Assembly (NCBI GenBank): GCA_030765525.1
Contig: JAVCCK010000027.1
Location: 300,910-364,909 of the forward strand
Reading direction: 5' to 3'
Source of the DNA: Candidatus Lernaella stagnicola
GTDB taxonomy: Bacteria > Lernaellota > Lernaellaia > Lernaellales > Lernaellaceae
DNA: 64,000 nucleotides
Shown here: piece after piece, positions 8,722 to 18,121 of the stretch
Layout of the letters: every line of letters begins with the position of its first letter
Numbering within the stretch: the first letter of the stretch is position 1
Notes under the pieces: generated by a model
What the model saw: only the letters and a program-made list of their open reading frames with translations
Databases searched by the model: none
What the model was told of the DNA's origin: nothing
Program-made: the position numbers and the translations under genes

Positions 8722-10851
8722 TCACTGGCGCAACAGGATGCGGGCATCCACGGTCTTCGCGCCCAAACTCTGATCGTACACGACCAGGGGGTTGATTTCG
8801 ATGTCACCGATATCGTCGAAGGTCTGTAAAACGGCGCCGACACGCAAGATCGTGTCCAGCAGCGCGTTAACGTCTTTCTGCTTTTCGCCGCGCACGCCCA
8901 TCAGCAACGGGAAGGCGCGGATTTCCTGCACCATGCGCCTGGCCTCTTCCAGCGAAACCGGCAGCGCGCGGAAGGTAACATCTTTCATCACCTCCACGTA
9001 AATGCCGCCCAGGCCGAACATGACAATCGGCCCGAAGGACGGATCGCGGCGCGCGCCGATAATCGTCTCGACACCCTCTCTGACTTGTTCCACGACCTCG
9101 ACGCCCTCAATGGCCGCATCCGGATTGTGCTCGCGGACATTGTGCATGATCGCCTCGAAGGCGTCGAGAACTTCGGCCTTGTTTTCCAAATCCAGGGCGA
9201 TACCGCCGGCGTCGGATTTGTGGATGACGTCTTTGGAGACGATCTTCATCACCACCGGATACCCGATCTTCTCCGCCGCGATCACCGCCTGGTGAATGTT
9301 GCGCGCCAAGAGGCTCTGCGGCATGGAAATCCCGGCCGCGGCCATCAGCGCGCTGGATTCATGGGCCAGCAGGAAGCGACGATCGTCCGCCCGCACCTCG
9401 GCGAGAATGCGCCTGATCTCTTGCTGGTCGAAACCGGCGGCCAACTCGGCAATGACGCCCGGGTCGCCCGGTTCGATCTGGCGGTTGCGCCGAACGCCGT
9501 AGGCCGCGCCCAAACAGGACACCGCCTCGTACACCTCGTCGAACACCGGCTTAGCTTGCCGGCGCATTTGATCGGTGGCCGTTTCGATGTCTTTGCCGCC
9601 GAGAAACGAGAAAACCATCGGTTTGCGGCCGTCGTTGTAGTCCAGGGCTTTATCGATCGTGCGGGTCAAGTTTTTGCCGTCCAACACGGCGGTCTGGCAG
9701 CCCAGCACGATGATCGAATCGATCTTCTCATGATCGATTGCCGCGGCGATGGCTTTGTCGTAATCCTCCAGGAAGGCGCCGCCGGTAATGTCGATCGGGT
9801 TTTTCATCGACCCGAAATCCGGCGTCGCGTCGCGAAAGATTTTTTCCATTTCCGATACGTCGTCATAAAGATCCACGCCGTATTTTTCGCACGCGTCGGT
9901 GGCCAGTACGCCCATGCCGCCGCCGTTGGTGATAATCACCGTGGCGTCACCGGGCGGCGGTGCGGATGTGGCCATGAATTTGCACCAGTTGAGCGCGTCT
10001 TGAATGTTCTCGGCCCGCAACGCGCCGCATTGCCGCATGATGGCCGAAAAGACTTCGTCGGCGCCCGCGAGCGAACCGGTGTGCGACGCGGCAGCCGCGG
10101 CGCCGCGCTTGGAACGACCGCTTTTGAGTACGACGATCGGCTTTTTTCGCGTGGCTTCCGACAGAACGCGCACGAACTTGTCGCCCTGCTTGACGCCCTC
10201 GATGTACAACAGGATCGCCTTGGTATTCGGATCCTCCACCAGATGCTCAAGCAGGTCGGCCTCGTCCAAGTCACACTTGTTGCCCACCGAGACCACCGCG
10301 GACAGGCCGATGTTCTCCGACTTCGTGCGCCCCATCATGGCGATGCCCAGCGCGCCGCTTTGGGTGACGATCGCCACGCCGCCGGGCTGCACTTCGCGCG
10401 GGCCGAAAGACGCGTTGAGGTCCACCGACCGGCTGTACACGCCGAAGATGTTGGGCCCCAGCACCCGCATGCCGGCCTCGCGGGCGATTTCGACGATGCG
10501 CTGCTCGTCCTCCAGGTTGCCCACTTCCGAGAAACCGGAGGTGATGATCGCCACGTGCTTGACCCCGACCGCCGCGCATTCTTTCACCGACGCGATTACG
10601 TACTTCGCCGGAATGCAAATGCACGCCAGGTCGATCGGGCCGTCGGCGGCGGCCAAAGAGGGAATCATGGGTACGCCGCAGCACTCGCCGGGCCTGGGAT
10701 TGATGGGGTAGAAGCCCCCCTTGTACCCGCTGGCCAAGATGTTCGCCACGACCTTGCTGCCGATCTTGTCGGGGTTGGTCGAGGCGCCGACTACCGCGAC
10801 GCCGCGCGGTTCAAACAAATACTTCATCGAACTGCTGTCGCTGTCCATCAT
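8722..10851 (-). CDS. ADP-forming acetate/acyl-CoA ligase (fused alpha-beta acyl-CoA synthetase)
   Basis: 709 residues. N-terminal CoA-binding domain (FEPRGVAVVGASTNPDKIG...PINPRP), succinyl-CoA-ligase-like domain with VSVGNKCDLDEADLLEHL and the conserved SHTGSLAG segment (site of a phosphohistidine in the family), and a C-terminal ATP-grasp domain (PVVMKIVSKDVIHKSDAGGIALDL, GVEVVEQVREGVETIIGARRDPSFGPIVMFGLGG). Reaction: acyl-CoA + ADP + Pi to acid + CoA + ATP, reversible. The start overlaps the stop of the upstream CoA-transferase gene as ATGA and has AAGGATC ahead of it, so the genes are translationally coupled. Exact acyl substrate unknown. Confidence 0.92.
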   Translation of the reverse strand: MMDSDSSSMKYLFEPRGVAVVGASTNPDKIGSKVVANILASGYKGGFYPINPRPGECCGVPMIPSLAAADGPIDLACICIPAKYVIASVKECAAVGVKHVAIITSGFSEVGNLEDEQRIVEIAREAGMRVLGPNIFGVYSRSVDLNASFGPREVQPGGVAIVTQSGALGIAMMGRTKSENIGLSAVVSVGNKCDLDEADLLEHLVEDPNTKAILLYIEGVKQGDKFVRVLSEATRKKPIVVLKSGRSKRGAAAAASHTGSLAGADEVFSAIMRQCGALRAENIQDALNWCKFMATSAPPPGDATVIITNGGGMGVLATDACEKYGVDLYDDVSEMEKIFRDATPDFGSMKNPIDITGGAFLEDYDKAIAAAIDHEKIDSIIVLGCQTAVLDGKNLTRTIDKALDYNDGRKPMVFSFLGGKDIETATDQMRRQAKPVFDEVYEAVSCLGAAYGVRRNRQIEPGDPGVIAELAAGFDQQEIRRILAEVRADDRRFLLAHESSALMAAAGISMPQSLLARNIHQAVIAAEKIGYPVVMKIVSKDVIHKSDAGGIALDLENKAEVLDAFEAIMHNVREHNPDAAIEGVEVVEQVREGVETIIGARRDPSFGPIVMFGLGGIYVEVMKDVTFRALPVSLEEARRMVQEIRAFPLLMGVRGEKQKDVNALLDTILRVGAVLQTFDDIGDIEINPLVVYDQSLGAKTVDARILLRQ

Positions 10852-12749
10852 TGATCCTTGAACATCATCTTGAGTTCGTAAACGCCTTCGATCATATGCT
10901 TGGAAAGATCGAAGCCGGCCTTCTCAAACAGATGCATCATCGGCTTATTCTCGACCAACACTTCGGCCGTGAAGCCCAGGAGCCCCTGTTTCTTCGCCAA
11001 GTAGGTCAGATAGCTGAGCAACTCGGTGCCGATGCCCTTGTTGTGGTAATCGTCCCGCACGACGAAAGACACTTCGGCCGTGTGGCTCAACTCTTCGATG
11101 CAATATTGTCCCACTCCCGCGACCAGATCGTAATCCTTGTCCGGGTCAAGGGCGAGAATCACCAACTCCCTCGTGTAATCGATGATCACGAATTCCTGCA
11201 ACCGCTCGTGCGGCATGTCTTTGCGGACGGATATGAAGCGCCGGTACAGGCTGTTGTCCGATAGATCGTAGAAGAAATCCTTGAGCAGCGTTTCGTCGCT
11301 GATTTTCACCGGCCGGAAGAAATACTCGTGCCCCTTGCGCGTCATGCGGAACGATTCGAGATCCTCCGGATATTCACCGCGCTTGCCCGATAGAAACGCC
11401 TGGTCCTTGTAGATGATGTGGTTCGCCTTGGCTTCCCGAATCAGCCACGGTCGAAACTTCGGATGGGCGATGGCAATCAACGCCATAGCGCGGTCGCGCA
11501 CGTTTTTGCCGTGCAGATAGGCAATGCCGAACTCGGTCACGACGTAATGCACGTCGCCGCGATTGAGCGTAACGCCCGCGCCTTCGGGCAACTGAGGCAC
11601 GATCCGCGAAATCTCGCCGTTCTTGGCCGTGGCGGGAATGGTCAGAATCGACCGCCCGTTGCGCGCCAACACTGCGCCGCGCATGAAATCGGCTTGGCCG
11701 CCGATACCGCTGTAGAACGAAGAACCGATGGACTCCGCCGTAGCTTGCCCGGTCAAGTCGATCGACAACGCGGCGTTGATCGCCACCATGTTGTTGTGCT
11801 GGGCGATGATCGACGGATTGTTGGTGTAGTCGATACCGCGGAACATGACCATCGGGTGGTCGTGCATGTAGTCGTACGTGATGGGGCTGCCCATGGCGAA
11901 ACTGGCGACGGTTTTGCCGGGATTCAGGGTCTTCTGCGAGTTGTCGATGACCCCGGCCTTCATCAGCTTGACCAAGCCGTCGGAGATCAACTCGGTGTGA
12001 ACGCCCAGGTGCTTGCGATCGCGCAGGGCTTCCAGGATGGCGTTGGGCGTCGCGCCGTAACCCACCTGGATCGTGTCCCCGTCATTGATCAGCCGCGCCA
12101 CGTAATGCCCGATCTCGTGCATCGTTTCAGTATCGCCCGCCGGGGTATAGGTCAGGAGCGCCTCGTCGTACGGGACGCCGTAATCGATGTCGCTGATGTG
12201 AATGAAACCCGAGCCGTGAACCCGCGGCATATAGCGGTTAATCTGCGCAATGACGATGTCCGCCGCGCGCGCGGCGGCTTTGACGATATCCAGGCTGATG
12301 CCCAAACTCATGTAACCCTGGGCGTCGGGAGGCGACACCTGAATCAGCGCAACGTTCACCTCCACCAGGCCGCGCTTGAACAGACGGGGCACTTCCGACA
12401 AAAACACCGGCGTGTAATCGGCCAGGCCTTCGTTGACCGCGCCGCGTGACGGCGAGCCGATAAAGAAACTGTTGTGGCGGAAATTGGCCTTGAACACCGG
12501 CGCGGTGTAGGGAGCCACGCCCATCGTCCACACCTGAAACACTTCGGCGTCGAACACGGCCTTGGGATTGTCTTTCACCCATTCGGTCAGAGCCCGGATC
12601 AAATACTGCGGTTCGCCGCAGGCAGTGCCGACGAAGATTTTCGCGCCACGATGGATTTTAGAGAATATTCGAGCTTCGGAAACGAATTTGTCGGGATATT
12701 TCTGCCGCATAGCGTCCAGACGCTCGGGCTGTCTTGTCTCAACACCCAT
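10848..12749 (-). CDS. Acetyl-CoA hydrolase/CoA-transferase fused to GNAT acetyltransferase
   Basis: Start ATG 12749 is preceded by GGAAGG at good spacing; the frame is open upstream to 12881 but without a ribosome site. 633 residues. Residues ~1-440 are a family I (4-hydroxybutyrate/acetate) CoA-transferase: KIFVGTACGEPQYLIRAL, GYMSLGISLDIVKAAA, and FYSGIGGQADFMRGA. Residues ~470-633 are a GNAT domain with the acetyl-CoA loop RDDYHNKGIGTELL. Both halves handle CoA thioesters, and the gene leads an operon with an ADP-forming synthetase and a PTA-like regulator. A job in organic-acid activation or energy-conserving acid excretion, with possible lysine-acetylation control, is inferred. Confidence 0.9.
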   Translation of the reverse strand: MGVETRQPERLDAMRQKYPDKFVSEARIFSKIHRGAKIFVGTACGEPQYLIRALTEWVKDNPKAVFDAEVFQVWTMGVAPYTAPVFKANFRHNSFFIGSPSRGAVNEGLADYTPVFLSEVPRLFKRGLVEVNVALIQVSPPDAQGYMSLGISLDIVKAAARAADIVIAQINRYMPRVHGSGFIHISDIDYGVPYDEALLTYTPAGDTETMHEIGHYVARLINDGDTIQVGYGATPNAILEALRDRKHLGVHTELISDGLVKLMKAGVIDNSQKTLNPGKTVASFAMGSPITYDYMHDHPMVMFRGIDYTNNPSIIAQHNNMVAINAALSIDLTGQATAESIGSSFYSGIGGQADFMRGAVLARNGRSILTIPATAKNGEISRIVPQLPEGAGVTLNRGDVHYVVTEFGIAYLHGKNVRDRAMALIAIAHPKFRPWLIREAKANHIIYKDQAFLSGKRGEYPEDLESFRMTRKGHEYFFRPVKISDETLLKDFFYDLSDNSLYRRFISVRKDMPHERLQEFVIIDYTRELVILALDPDKDYDLVAGVGQYCIEELSHTAEVSFVVRDDYHNKGIGTELLSYLTYLAKKQGLLGFTAEVLVENKPMMHLFEKAGFDLSKHMIEGVYELKMMFKDQ

Positions 12750-12975
12750 AACCCATCCTTCCCGGGTCACGTCGTTCGATTTCTTCCCGCCCTCGCCATC
12801 TGCAATAGCCACGACGGGTTTAATCGGAACAGACCCTCTTGTCAACCAAAACATAGCGAATTGTTCCCGGTATTTTCGCACCGTTATGTTGGGGGGTCAC
12901 GTTCCTTTTTCTTCTTTTCGCATTTCATCCGGCAACCGATTTGCTTTTATGTGCGCTTCCGCATAAATTCGCGCC

Positions 12976-14022
12976 ATGGCGAAATCGGTACTCGTTCTGC
13001 ATGACTTAACCAAGCGTTACGGCGCCCTCGCAGCCGTCGACCGCGTGGCCCTGGAAGTGCGCGAAGGCGAATTGCTCGCCCTGGTCGGCCCCTCCGGATG
13101 CGGCAAAACAACGGCCCTGCACCTGATTGCCGGTCTGCTCGCGCCCGATCAAGGCGACATCGTGTTCAACGGCGAAAGCTGGCGCGACCGGCGGCCGGCC
13201 GACCGCAACGTCGCGCTTGTCTTCCAAGACGGTGCCCTGTACCCGCACCTGACCGTCGCCGAGAACCTCGCCTTTCCCTTGCGCGCCCGGCGGCGTCACG
13301 ACGACACAGCGGTCGACCGCATCGCACAACGACTTGAATTGACCGAGCTGTTGCACCGCTTTCCGGACGAACTCTCCGGCGGCGAAAGCCAACGCGTCGC
13401 CCTGGGACGCGCTCTGATTCGCCAGCCCAACCTGCTGCTGCTGGACGAACCGCTCACCAGCCTCGACCTGCCGCTGCGCGAAAGACTGCGCGGCCTGGTC
13501 CGCGACCTCGTGGCCGAAATCGGCGTCACGACGATCTTCGTCACCCACGATCAGGGCGAGGCGATGGCCGTGGGCGATCGCGTAGCCGTCATGCGTAGCG
13601 GTCGCTTGATGCAGATCGACGCGTCGCAGGAGATCTACGACCACCCGCGACACGAATTCGTCGGCCGCTTTTTCGGCACGCCGCCCATGAACATGCTGCG
13701 CGGACGCGGCGAGGCGGGGCGCATCGTCGGCCCGTGGGGTTCGCTGCCCGCTCCGGAACGAACCGCGGGCCGCGAAGTGCTGTGCGGCTTCCGGGCCGAG
13801 GCGGCTTCGGTGCACGAAGACGACAAAGGCCTGCCGGGCGAACTGGTGCGGGTCGAACCGCAGGGACCGATCAAAATCGCCACCGTGCGCCTGCCGGATC
13901 ATGAGGTGCGCCTGCGCCTGCACCGAGACAAGAACCTGCCGAGCGTTGGTTCGGCAGTAACGCTGGTGGTCGACGCGGAAGACCTGCATTACTTCGACGC
14001 CGTCAGCGGAGATCGGTTGTGA
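12976..14022 (+). CDS. ABC transporter ATP-binding protein, MalK/UgpC type
   Basis: 348 residues. Walker A GPSGCGKTT near residue 40, signature LSGGESQRVALGRAL, Walker B LLLLDEPLTSLD, switch His in FVTHDQGEAM. The C-terminal ~110 residues form the TOBE/OB-fold regulatory domain usual for CUT1 sugar importers (VLCGFRAEAASVHE). It opens a four-gene operon: ATPase, two permeases, solute-binding lipoprotein. The spacing to the next gene is a 4-base overlap (GTGA). No convincing ribosome site precedes ATG 12976. Energises import of a sugar or polyol-type substrate; identity not deducible. Confidence 0.93.
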   Translation: MAKSVLVLHDLTKRYGALAAVDRVALEVREGELLALVGPSGCGKTTALHLIAGLLAPDQGDIVFNGESWRDRRPADRNVALVFQDGALYPHLTVAENLAFPLRARRRHDDTAVDRIAQRLELTELLHRFPDELSGGESQRVALGRALIRQPNLLLLDEPLTSLDLPLRERLRGLVRDLVAEIGVTTIFVTHDQGEAMAVGDRVAVMRSGRLMQIDASQEIYDHPRHEFVGRFFGTPPMNMLRGRGEAGRIVGPWGSLPAPERTAGREVLCGFRAEAASVHEDDKGLPGELVRVEPQGPIKIATVRLPDHEVRLRLHRDKNLPSVGSAVTLVVDAEDLHYFDAVSGDRL

Positions 14023-14879
14023 TCGCCCCCACGTCGGGCTTCCCCACGAGATGGCTAACCCCGGCGCTCGTGTTGGCGCTGCTGGTATGGGGCTTTCCGC
14101 TGGCGTACGCGGTCGGCCTGTCGATGACCGACGCCGGACCGGGCGTAGGCGGAAGTTTCCTCGGCCTGCAAAACTACCTGCGCGCGTTCGCCGATCCGAC
14201 TTTCGGCCGTTCGCTGGTGGTCAGCGCGATTTTCGCCAGTGGAGAAGTACTGCTCGGCGTGGGGCTCGGCTTCTTTCTGGCGCTGGGTTTTTATCGCGGC
14301 AAGCGGACGCGCAACTGGTTGCAGGTGGCGCTGCTGTTGCCGTGGGCGGTTTCCGAAATCGCCGTGGCGCTGGTCTGGCACTCCTTTCTCGGCGAGCAGA
14401 CCGGGCTCGTCAATTGGTTCCTGGGTGGCCTCGGCCTGGCGCCGATCGCCTGGAAAACCAGCGCAGTGGGGGCGATGACCGCCTTGTGGCTCGCCTCCCT
14501 ATGGCACGGCCTGGCGTTTTCCGTACTGTTCCAAATGGCCGGCCTGGCCTCGCTGCGCACCGAATTGTTGCAGGCTGCCGAGCTTGACGGCGCCTCGCGC
14601 TGGCGCATCCTGCGGCACATCGTGCTGCCGCATCAGCGGCCGACCCTCGTGGCCAACGCCCTGCTTGTCTGGATGAGCGGCATCATCGCCTTCAGCCTGC
14701 CCTTCGCGCTGACCGGCGGCGGTCCCCTCGGCGCGACGGAATTGGTGTCGCTGTATTCCTACAACGTCGCCTTCGGCGGCCAATACGAACTGGGCTACGC
14801 GGCGGCGTTGGGTATGATCGTCCTGGCGCTCTACGCCGTATTCGCGTTTTGGTACATCCGGCGGCGGAGGGCGGCATGA
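14019..14879 (+). CDS. ABC transporter permease, MalF/UgpA-like
   Basis: 286 residues, GTG start overlapping the previous stop. Six hydrophobic segments are visible. The coupling (EAA) loop reads AAELDGASRWRILRHIVLPHQRPT, the binding-protein-dependent transport motif. SLYSYNVAF near the C-terminus is a frequent feature of MalF-type subunits. It pairs with the following MalG-like permease. Lacks the large periplasmic P2 loop of E. coli MalF, as is normal for most CUT1 systems. Confidence 0.92.
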   Translation: MIAPTSGFPTRWLTPALVLALLVWGFPLAYAVGLSMTDAGPGVGGSFLGLQNYLRAFADPTFGRSLVVSAIFASGEVLLGVGLGFFLALGFYRGKRTRNWLQVALLLPWAVSEIAVALVWHSFLGEQTGLVNWFLGGLGLAPIAWKTSAVGAMTALWLASLWHGLAFSVLFQMAGLASLRTELLQAAELDGASRWRILRHIVLPHQRPTLVANALLVWMSGIIAFSLPFALTGGGPLGATELVSLYSYNVAFGGQYELGYAAALGMIVLALYAVFAFWYIRRRRAA

Positions 14880-15673
14880 ACCGGATGCAGCGCGTAACGG
14901 TCGTGGCGGCGGTGACGCTTTTCGCACTGACCCCGCTGCTGTGGTTGGCACGGCTGTCGATCACCCCCGAGGCGGATATCCACCACTGGCCGCCGACGCT
15001 CCTGCCCGCCATGCCGACGCTGGGCCACTACGCGGACATCCTGTCGGCGACGCCGTTCTGGCTGCAGTTGGTCAATTCGTTGGTCGTGTGCGTCGCCTCG
15101 ACGGCGCTGGCCCTGACGTTGGGCGCGCTGGGCGCTTACGGCTTGGCGCGGCATCGCTTTCGTTGGCGGGACGTGATCCTGACCGGCTGCCTGGCGCTGC
15201 ACCTGATACCGGGCGTGGCGAACATGACGGCGATCTACCGCGTCGCGGAAGGCTTTCACCTGTTCAACAGCCTGCTTTTCGTCTCGCTGCTCAAAGCGGG
15301 CGGCGTCACGCTGGCGATGTGGATCCTGGTGGCGACCTTTCGCAACGTGCCGGTGCGCCTGGAGCAAGCCGCCGAGCTTGACGGTTGCAGCCGCGCGCAG
15401 GTGCTCTGGCGCGTCACGCTGCCGCTGGCCGGACCCGGGCTGCTGGCCACCGGCCTACTCTTGTTCATTCAGGCTTGGAACACCTTCTTCCTGCCCTTTT
15501 TGCTGTTGGAAAGCCCCCGCAAAATGACCCTGACCGTCGGCGTGTACCGCTACTTCAGCGAACACGGCTTCCAGCCGGGCCACGTGGCGGCCTTTATGGT
15601 GCTCTCCATTTTGCCGGTGCTGGCGCTCTTCCTGGCGTTCCGCCGCCGCCTCTGGAGTCGTCTTGCGTTATAG
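14876..15673 (+). CDS. ABC transporter permease, MalG/UgpE-like
   Basis: Start ATG 14876 overlaps the previous stop as ATGA and follows GGCGGAGGGCGGC; an in-frame upstream start at 14849 is less likely. 265 residues with about six TM segments. EAA loop is AAELDGCSRAQVLWRVTLPLAGPG. C-terminal FFLPFLLLESPRKMTLTVGVYRYF resembles the MalG end that contacts the ATPase. Second membrane subunit of the importer. Confidence 0.92.
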   Translation: MNRMQRVTVVAAVTLFALTPLLWLARLSITPEADIHHWPPTLLPAMPTLGHYADILSATPFWLQLVNSLVVCVASTALALTLGALGAYGLARHRFRWRDVILTGCLALHLIPGVANMTAIYRVAEGFHLFNSLLFVSLLKAGGVTLAMWILVATFRNVPVRLEQAAELDGCSRAQVLWRVTLPLAGPGLLATGLLLFIQAWNTFFLPFLLLESPRKMTLTVGVYRYFSEHGFQPGHVAAFMVLSILPVLALFLAFRRRLWSRLAL

Positions 15674-16856
15674 AATGTTCGCCATCGCCCTGCTTCTGTG
15701 CCTCTTCGGCTGCAACCGGCCCGCTTCGCCGCCGTCCCACCTAACCGTGGCACTGCCCAGTTGGTACGCGCCTGACCGCGTGCCCGCCGTCGGTGCCGCC
15801 TTGGCCGAATTGGGCGACGCGGTCGAAGTCAAGGTGCTGTTCGGCAAGCGCGAGGCCCTGCAGCAAAAAATCCTGCTCGGCGCGCAACGCGGCGATTTCG
15901 CCGATGTGGCCCTGGTGCGCAACGAATGGCTCGGTCCGCTCGTGCGTTCCGGCGGCATTCTGCCGCTGCCGGAAAAAACCGCCGCCGCCGCCCGCGAACA
16001 AGCTTTACCCGCCCTGCTGCCCGCCATCACACACGAGGGAAGAATCTACGCCCTGCCCTTCGATGCCGACGCCATCGTCGTGTGGTACCGGCAGGATCTG
16101 GCCCGGCAAGCCGGGCTGGAACCGACGTTGGATTGGACGATCGATGAGTTCCTCGCCCTGGCCAAGGCGCTGTCGAAAGACAAGCCGATGGTCGCCTTTG
16201 CCGGGCAGCGTTACGCCAACGCGGCCCTGACATTTTTGCCCTGGCATTTTTCCTTCGGCGGCACGGTGACGCAGCAGAAACGCCTCGCCTTGTCGCCCGC
16301 CGCCGCCACACGCGCCCTCGCCTTTCTGGCTTCGTTGCCTAAGAAGAATCTGGCGCCCCGCGGCGCGGGGGGGATGGCGCAAAACGAAGTGTTTTCCGGT
16401 CTGGCAGGCGGTGTCTACGGGCTGACCGTCGGCGGCTCTTGGTCGCGCGGCATGATCGAAAAACAAAGCCGGCTCGCCGATCGGATTTCCTGCCTGCCCT
16501 TCCCCGGCAACGGCGAGCACCCCGGCGGGACGGTTGTGGGAGGTTGGTCGCTGGTGCTGTTGGCCGGAGGCGATCCGCAATCCAAGGAATTGCTGGAGCT
16601 GTTTTTCAACCCGAAAATCCAACGCGACAAGCTTACGCAAGGCGGATTGCTGCCCGCGCGGCGTGATCTGCTTGATGACCCCTGGTTTGCCGATCACCGC
16701 GACGGCCCGACGCTGCGGCGATCCCTGGAACGCGGCCGGGCCCTGCCGCTTCACACCGGTGTCGACGACTTTCTGAACCGGGTTGCCACGGCCCAAACCG
16801 AAGTATTGCTGGGCCGCAAAACGCCCTCCGAGGCCGCAGCCGCACTCGCGCCTTGA
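15663..16856 (+). CDS. Extracellular solute-binding lipoprotein of the ABC importer
   Basis: Probable TTG start at 15663 (GGAG six bases upstream, 11-base overlap with the permease); ATG 15675 is the alternative. Signal MFAIALLLCLFGC gives a lipid-modified Cys, then a two-lobe solute-binding fold of family 1: LTVALPSWYAPDRVP, VALVRNEWLGPLVRSGGILPL, YALPFDADAIVVWYRQDL, and GGWSLVLLAGGDPQSKELLELFF. The ALPF-D-AD-VVWYR segment is the conserved hinge-side strand of sugar-binding proteins. Ligand unknown. Last gene of the importer operon. Confidence 0.9.
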   Translation: MRYRMFAIALLLCLFGCNRPASPPSHLTVALPSWYAPDRVPAVGAALAELGDAVEVKVLFGKREALQQKILLGAQRGDFADVALVRNEWLGPLVRSGGILPLPEKTAAAAREQALPALLPAITHEGRIYALPFDADAIVVWYRQDLARQAGLEPTLDWTIDEFLALAKALSKDKPMVAFAGQRYANAALTFLPWHFSFGGTVTQQKRLALSPAAATRALAFLASLPKKNLAPRGAGGMAQNEVFSGLAGGVYGLTVGGSWSRGMIEKQSRLADRISCLPFPGNGEHPGGTVVGGWSLVLLAGGDPQSKELLELFFNPKIQRDKLTQGGLLPARRDLLDDPWFADHRDGPTLRRSLERGRALPLHTGVDDFLNRVATAQTEVLLGRKTPSEAAAALAP

Positions 16857-16915
16857 CGATTTCCGGCCCCACGAATCGACCCTCTGCCGTCGCTTTTTTC
16901 ACTTACCTGCTTGCC

Positions 16916-16943
16916 TTGACATAAAGGGCCGCCCGACCATAAT
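16916..16943 (+). promoter_or_regulatory. Candidate sigma70 promoter for the 17 kb lipoprotein gene
   Basis: TTGACA (16916-16921) is a perfect -35; CATAAT (16938-16943) follows after 16 bases as a -10. It lies 60-90 bases ahead of the lipoprotein start, in the only non-coding gap between it and the importer operon. Confidence 0.55.
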
Positions 16944-17005
16944 GTGCATGCCGTAACATATATAACGATGACTCGTTTTATTGAACGATAACCAAGGAGA
17001 TTCCC

Positions 17006-18037
17006 ATGAAATGGAACCGCGCATTGTTGGTGCTTTTTGTTTTGATGTTGGCTTTCGCGTTTGTGGTCGCCTGCGGTGACGACGACGATGACGACGATGC
17101 CGCCGGCGACGATGATGATGACGACACGGCCGGCGACGACGACACGGCCGGTGACGACGACACGGCCGGCGATGACGACACCGGCGGCAACATGTGGGCC
17201 GGGACGCAGGAACTTACACTCTCGACCCCGGACGGCGACATCACCGTGTCGCTCAACGGACTGCCGATGACCACCTACACCGACCCGGAAACCAGCGACG
17301 TTTTCGACGCCGTGGCGATCCGTGACGTGGTCGAGCCGGCGTTCGCCAAGGCCTTCGACCCGGCTGACTACAAATTCAACTTCATCGCCAGCGACGGCTA
17401 CGATATCTTGGCATGGAAACTCGACGGCGACTTCCGCGGCCTGCCCGGCTACGACGACTTGACCCTCGGCTGGTTCATTCTGTGCGGCGAAGATTGCGAC
17501 GAAGACGACGATATCAAGGCCGTGTGGGATGAAAGCTTGGAGTTCCCGAGCCTCCTGAACGCGCGCTTCATGAAAAACGGCACGATGGCGATGGTCGAGG
17601 AAATCCTCTTCGACGAATCGGCCACGATTACCGTGCAATATGCGGCCACGAAGGCCAAAGCCACGGTCGATCTAATGGGTCTGCCCGCGTTCTACGATGG
17701 GGAAGATTTGGCCGTGTACGTGCACCACATCATTTTGGAAGCGGCTCTGGAAGAATTCGACCCGAAGACCTTTACCTACGCCTTCAACTTCATTGCGAGC
17801 GACGATTACAGCCTCCTGGAGCACATTGAGGGATACGGCGACGACGTGACGGACCTCCCCTGGTGGGAAGATTTCGCCGCAGGCAAAGACGTGCATCACG
17901 GCTGGATCAAAAACACGACCGATAGCGGCTTCCGCGTGTTCTGGGACGAAGCTTCGGCCCTCCCGAGCAGCTACGGTGTCGGTTACCTGGACGGCGGCTC
18001 GATTGAAGCGCACGACATTACCGATCTGATCGAATAA
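17006..18037 (+). CDS. Asp-rich lipoprotein with duplicated domain related to the 25 kb lipoproteins
   Basis: 343 residues; start ATG 17006 preceded by CAAGGAG. The lipoprotein signal ends FVVACG, followed by ~38 residues of Asp broken by AAG/TAG. Two copies of a ~130-residue domain follow. Copy 1 has VSLNGLPMTTY, YKFNFIASDGYDILAWK and LTLGWFIL. Copy 2 has VDLMGLPAFYDGEDLAVYVHHII, YAFNFIASDDYSLLEHI and an ending around YLDGGSIEA. The same pattern (xLxGL, F-A-DGY, a final NGG/DGG-(S/T)I strand) recurs in the lipoproteins at 24952 and 25475. There is a loose resemblance to repeats near the sulfite-oxidase (Mo-binding) fold, but no cofactor Cys is present. Function unknown; probably a surface binding protein. 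Confidence 0.75.
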   Translation: MKWNRALLVLFVLMLAFAFVVACGDDDDDDDAAGDDDDDDTAGDDDTAGDDDTAGDDDTGGNMWAGTQELTLSTPDGDITVSLNGLPMTTYTDPETSDVFDAVAIRDVVEPAFAKAFDPADYKFNFIASDGYDILAWKLDGDFRGLPGYDDLTLGWFILCGEDCDEDDDIKAVWDESLEFPSLLNARFMKNGTMAMVEEILFDESATITVQYAATKAKATVDLMGLPAFYDGEDLAVYVHHIILEAALEEFDPKTFTYAFNFIASDDYSLLEHIEGYGDDVTDLPWWEDFAAGKDVHHGWIKNTTDSGFRVFWDEASALPSSYGVGYLDGGSIEAHDITDLIE

Positions 18038-18063
18038 CCTCGCAACGACCGATCCTCCCACTC

Positions 18064-18094
18064 AAGGCGGCCCCCACGGGCCGCCTTTGCTTTA
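18064..18094 (+). terminator. Rho-independent terminator after the 17 kb lipoprotein gene
   Basis: A perfect 10-bp stem AAGGCGGCCC (18064-18073) / GGGCCGCCTT (18078-18087) with a CCAC loop, followed by TGCTTTAT. It sits 26 bases past the stop, facing the convergent archaemetzincin gene. Confidence 0.75.
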
Positions 18095-18121
18095 TCGGCG
18101 ACCGTCGCGGCGGGACCGGAT

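Noticed and set aside
9085-10854. Long plus-strand frame of 589 codons opposite the acyl-CoA synthetase
   Set aside because: Typical antisense frame of a GC-rich gene; composition and lack of motifs mark it as a shadow.
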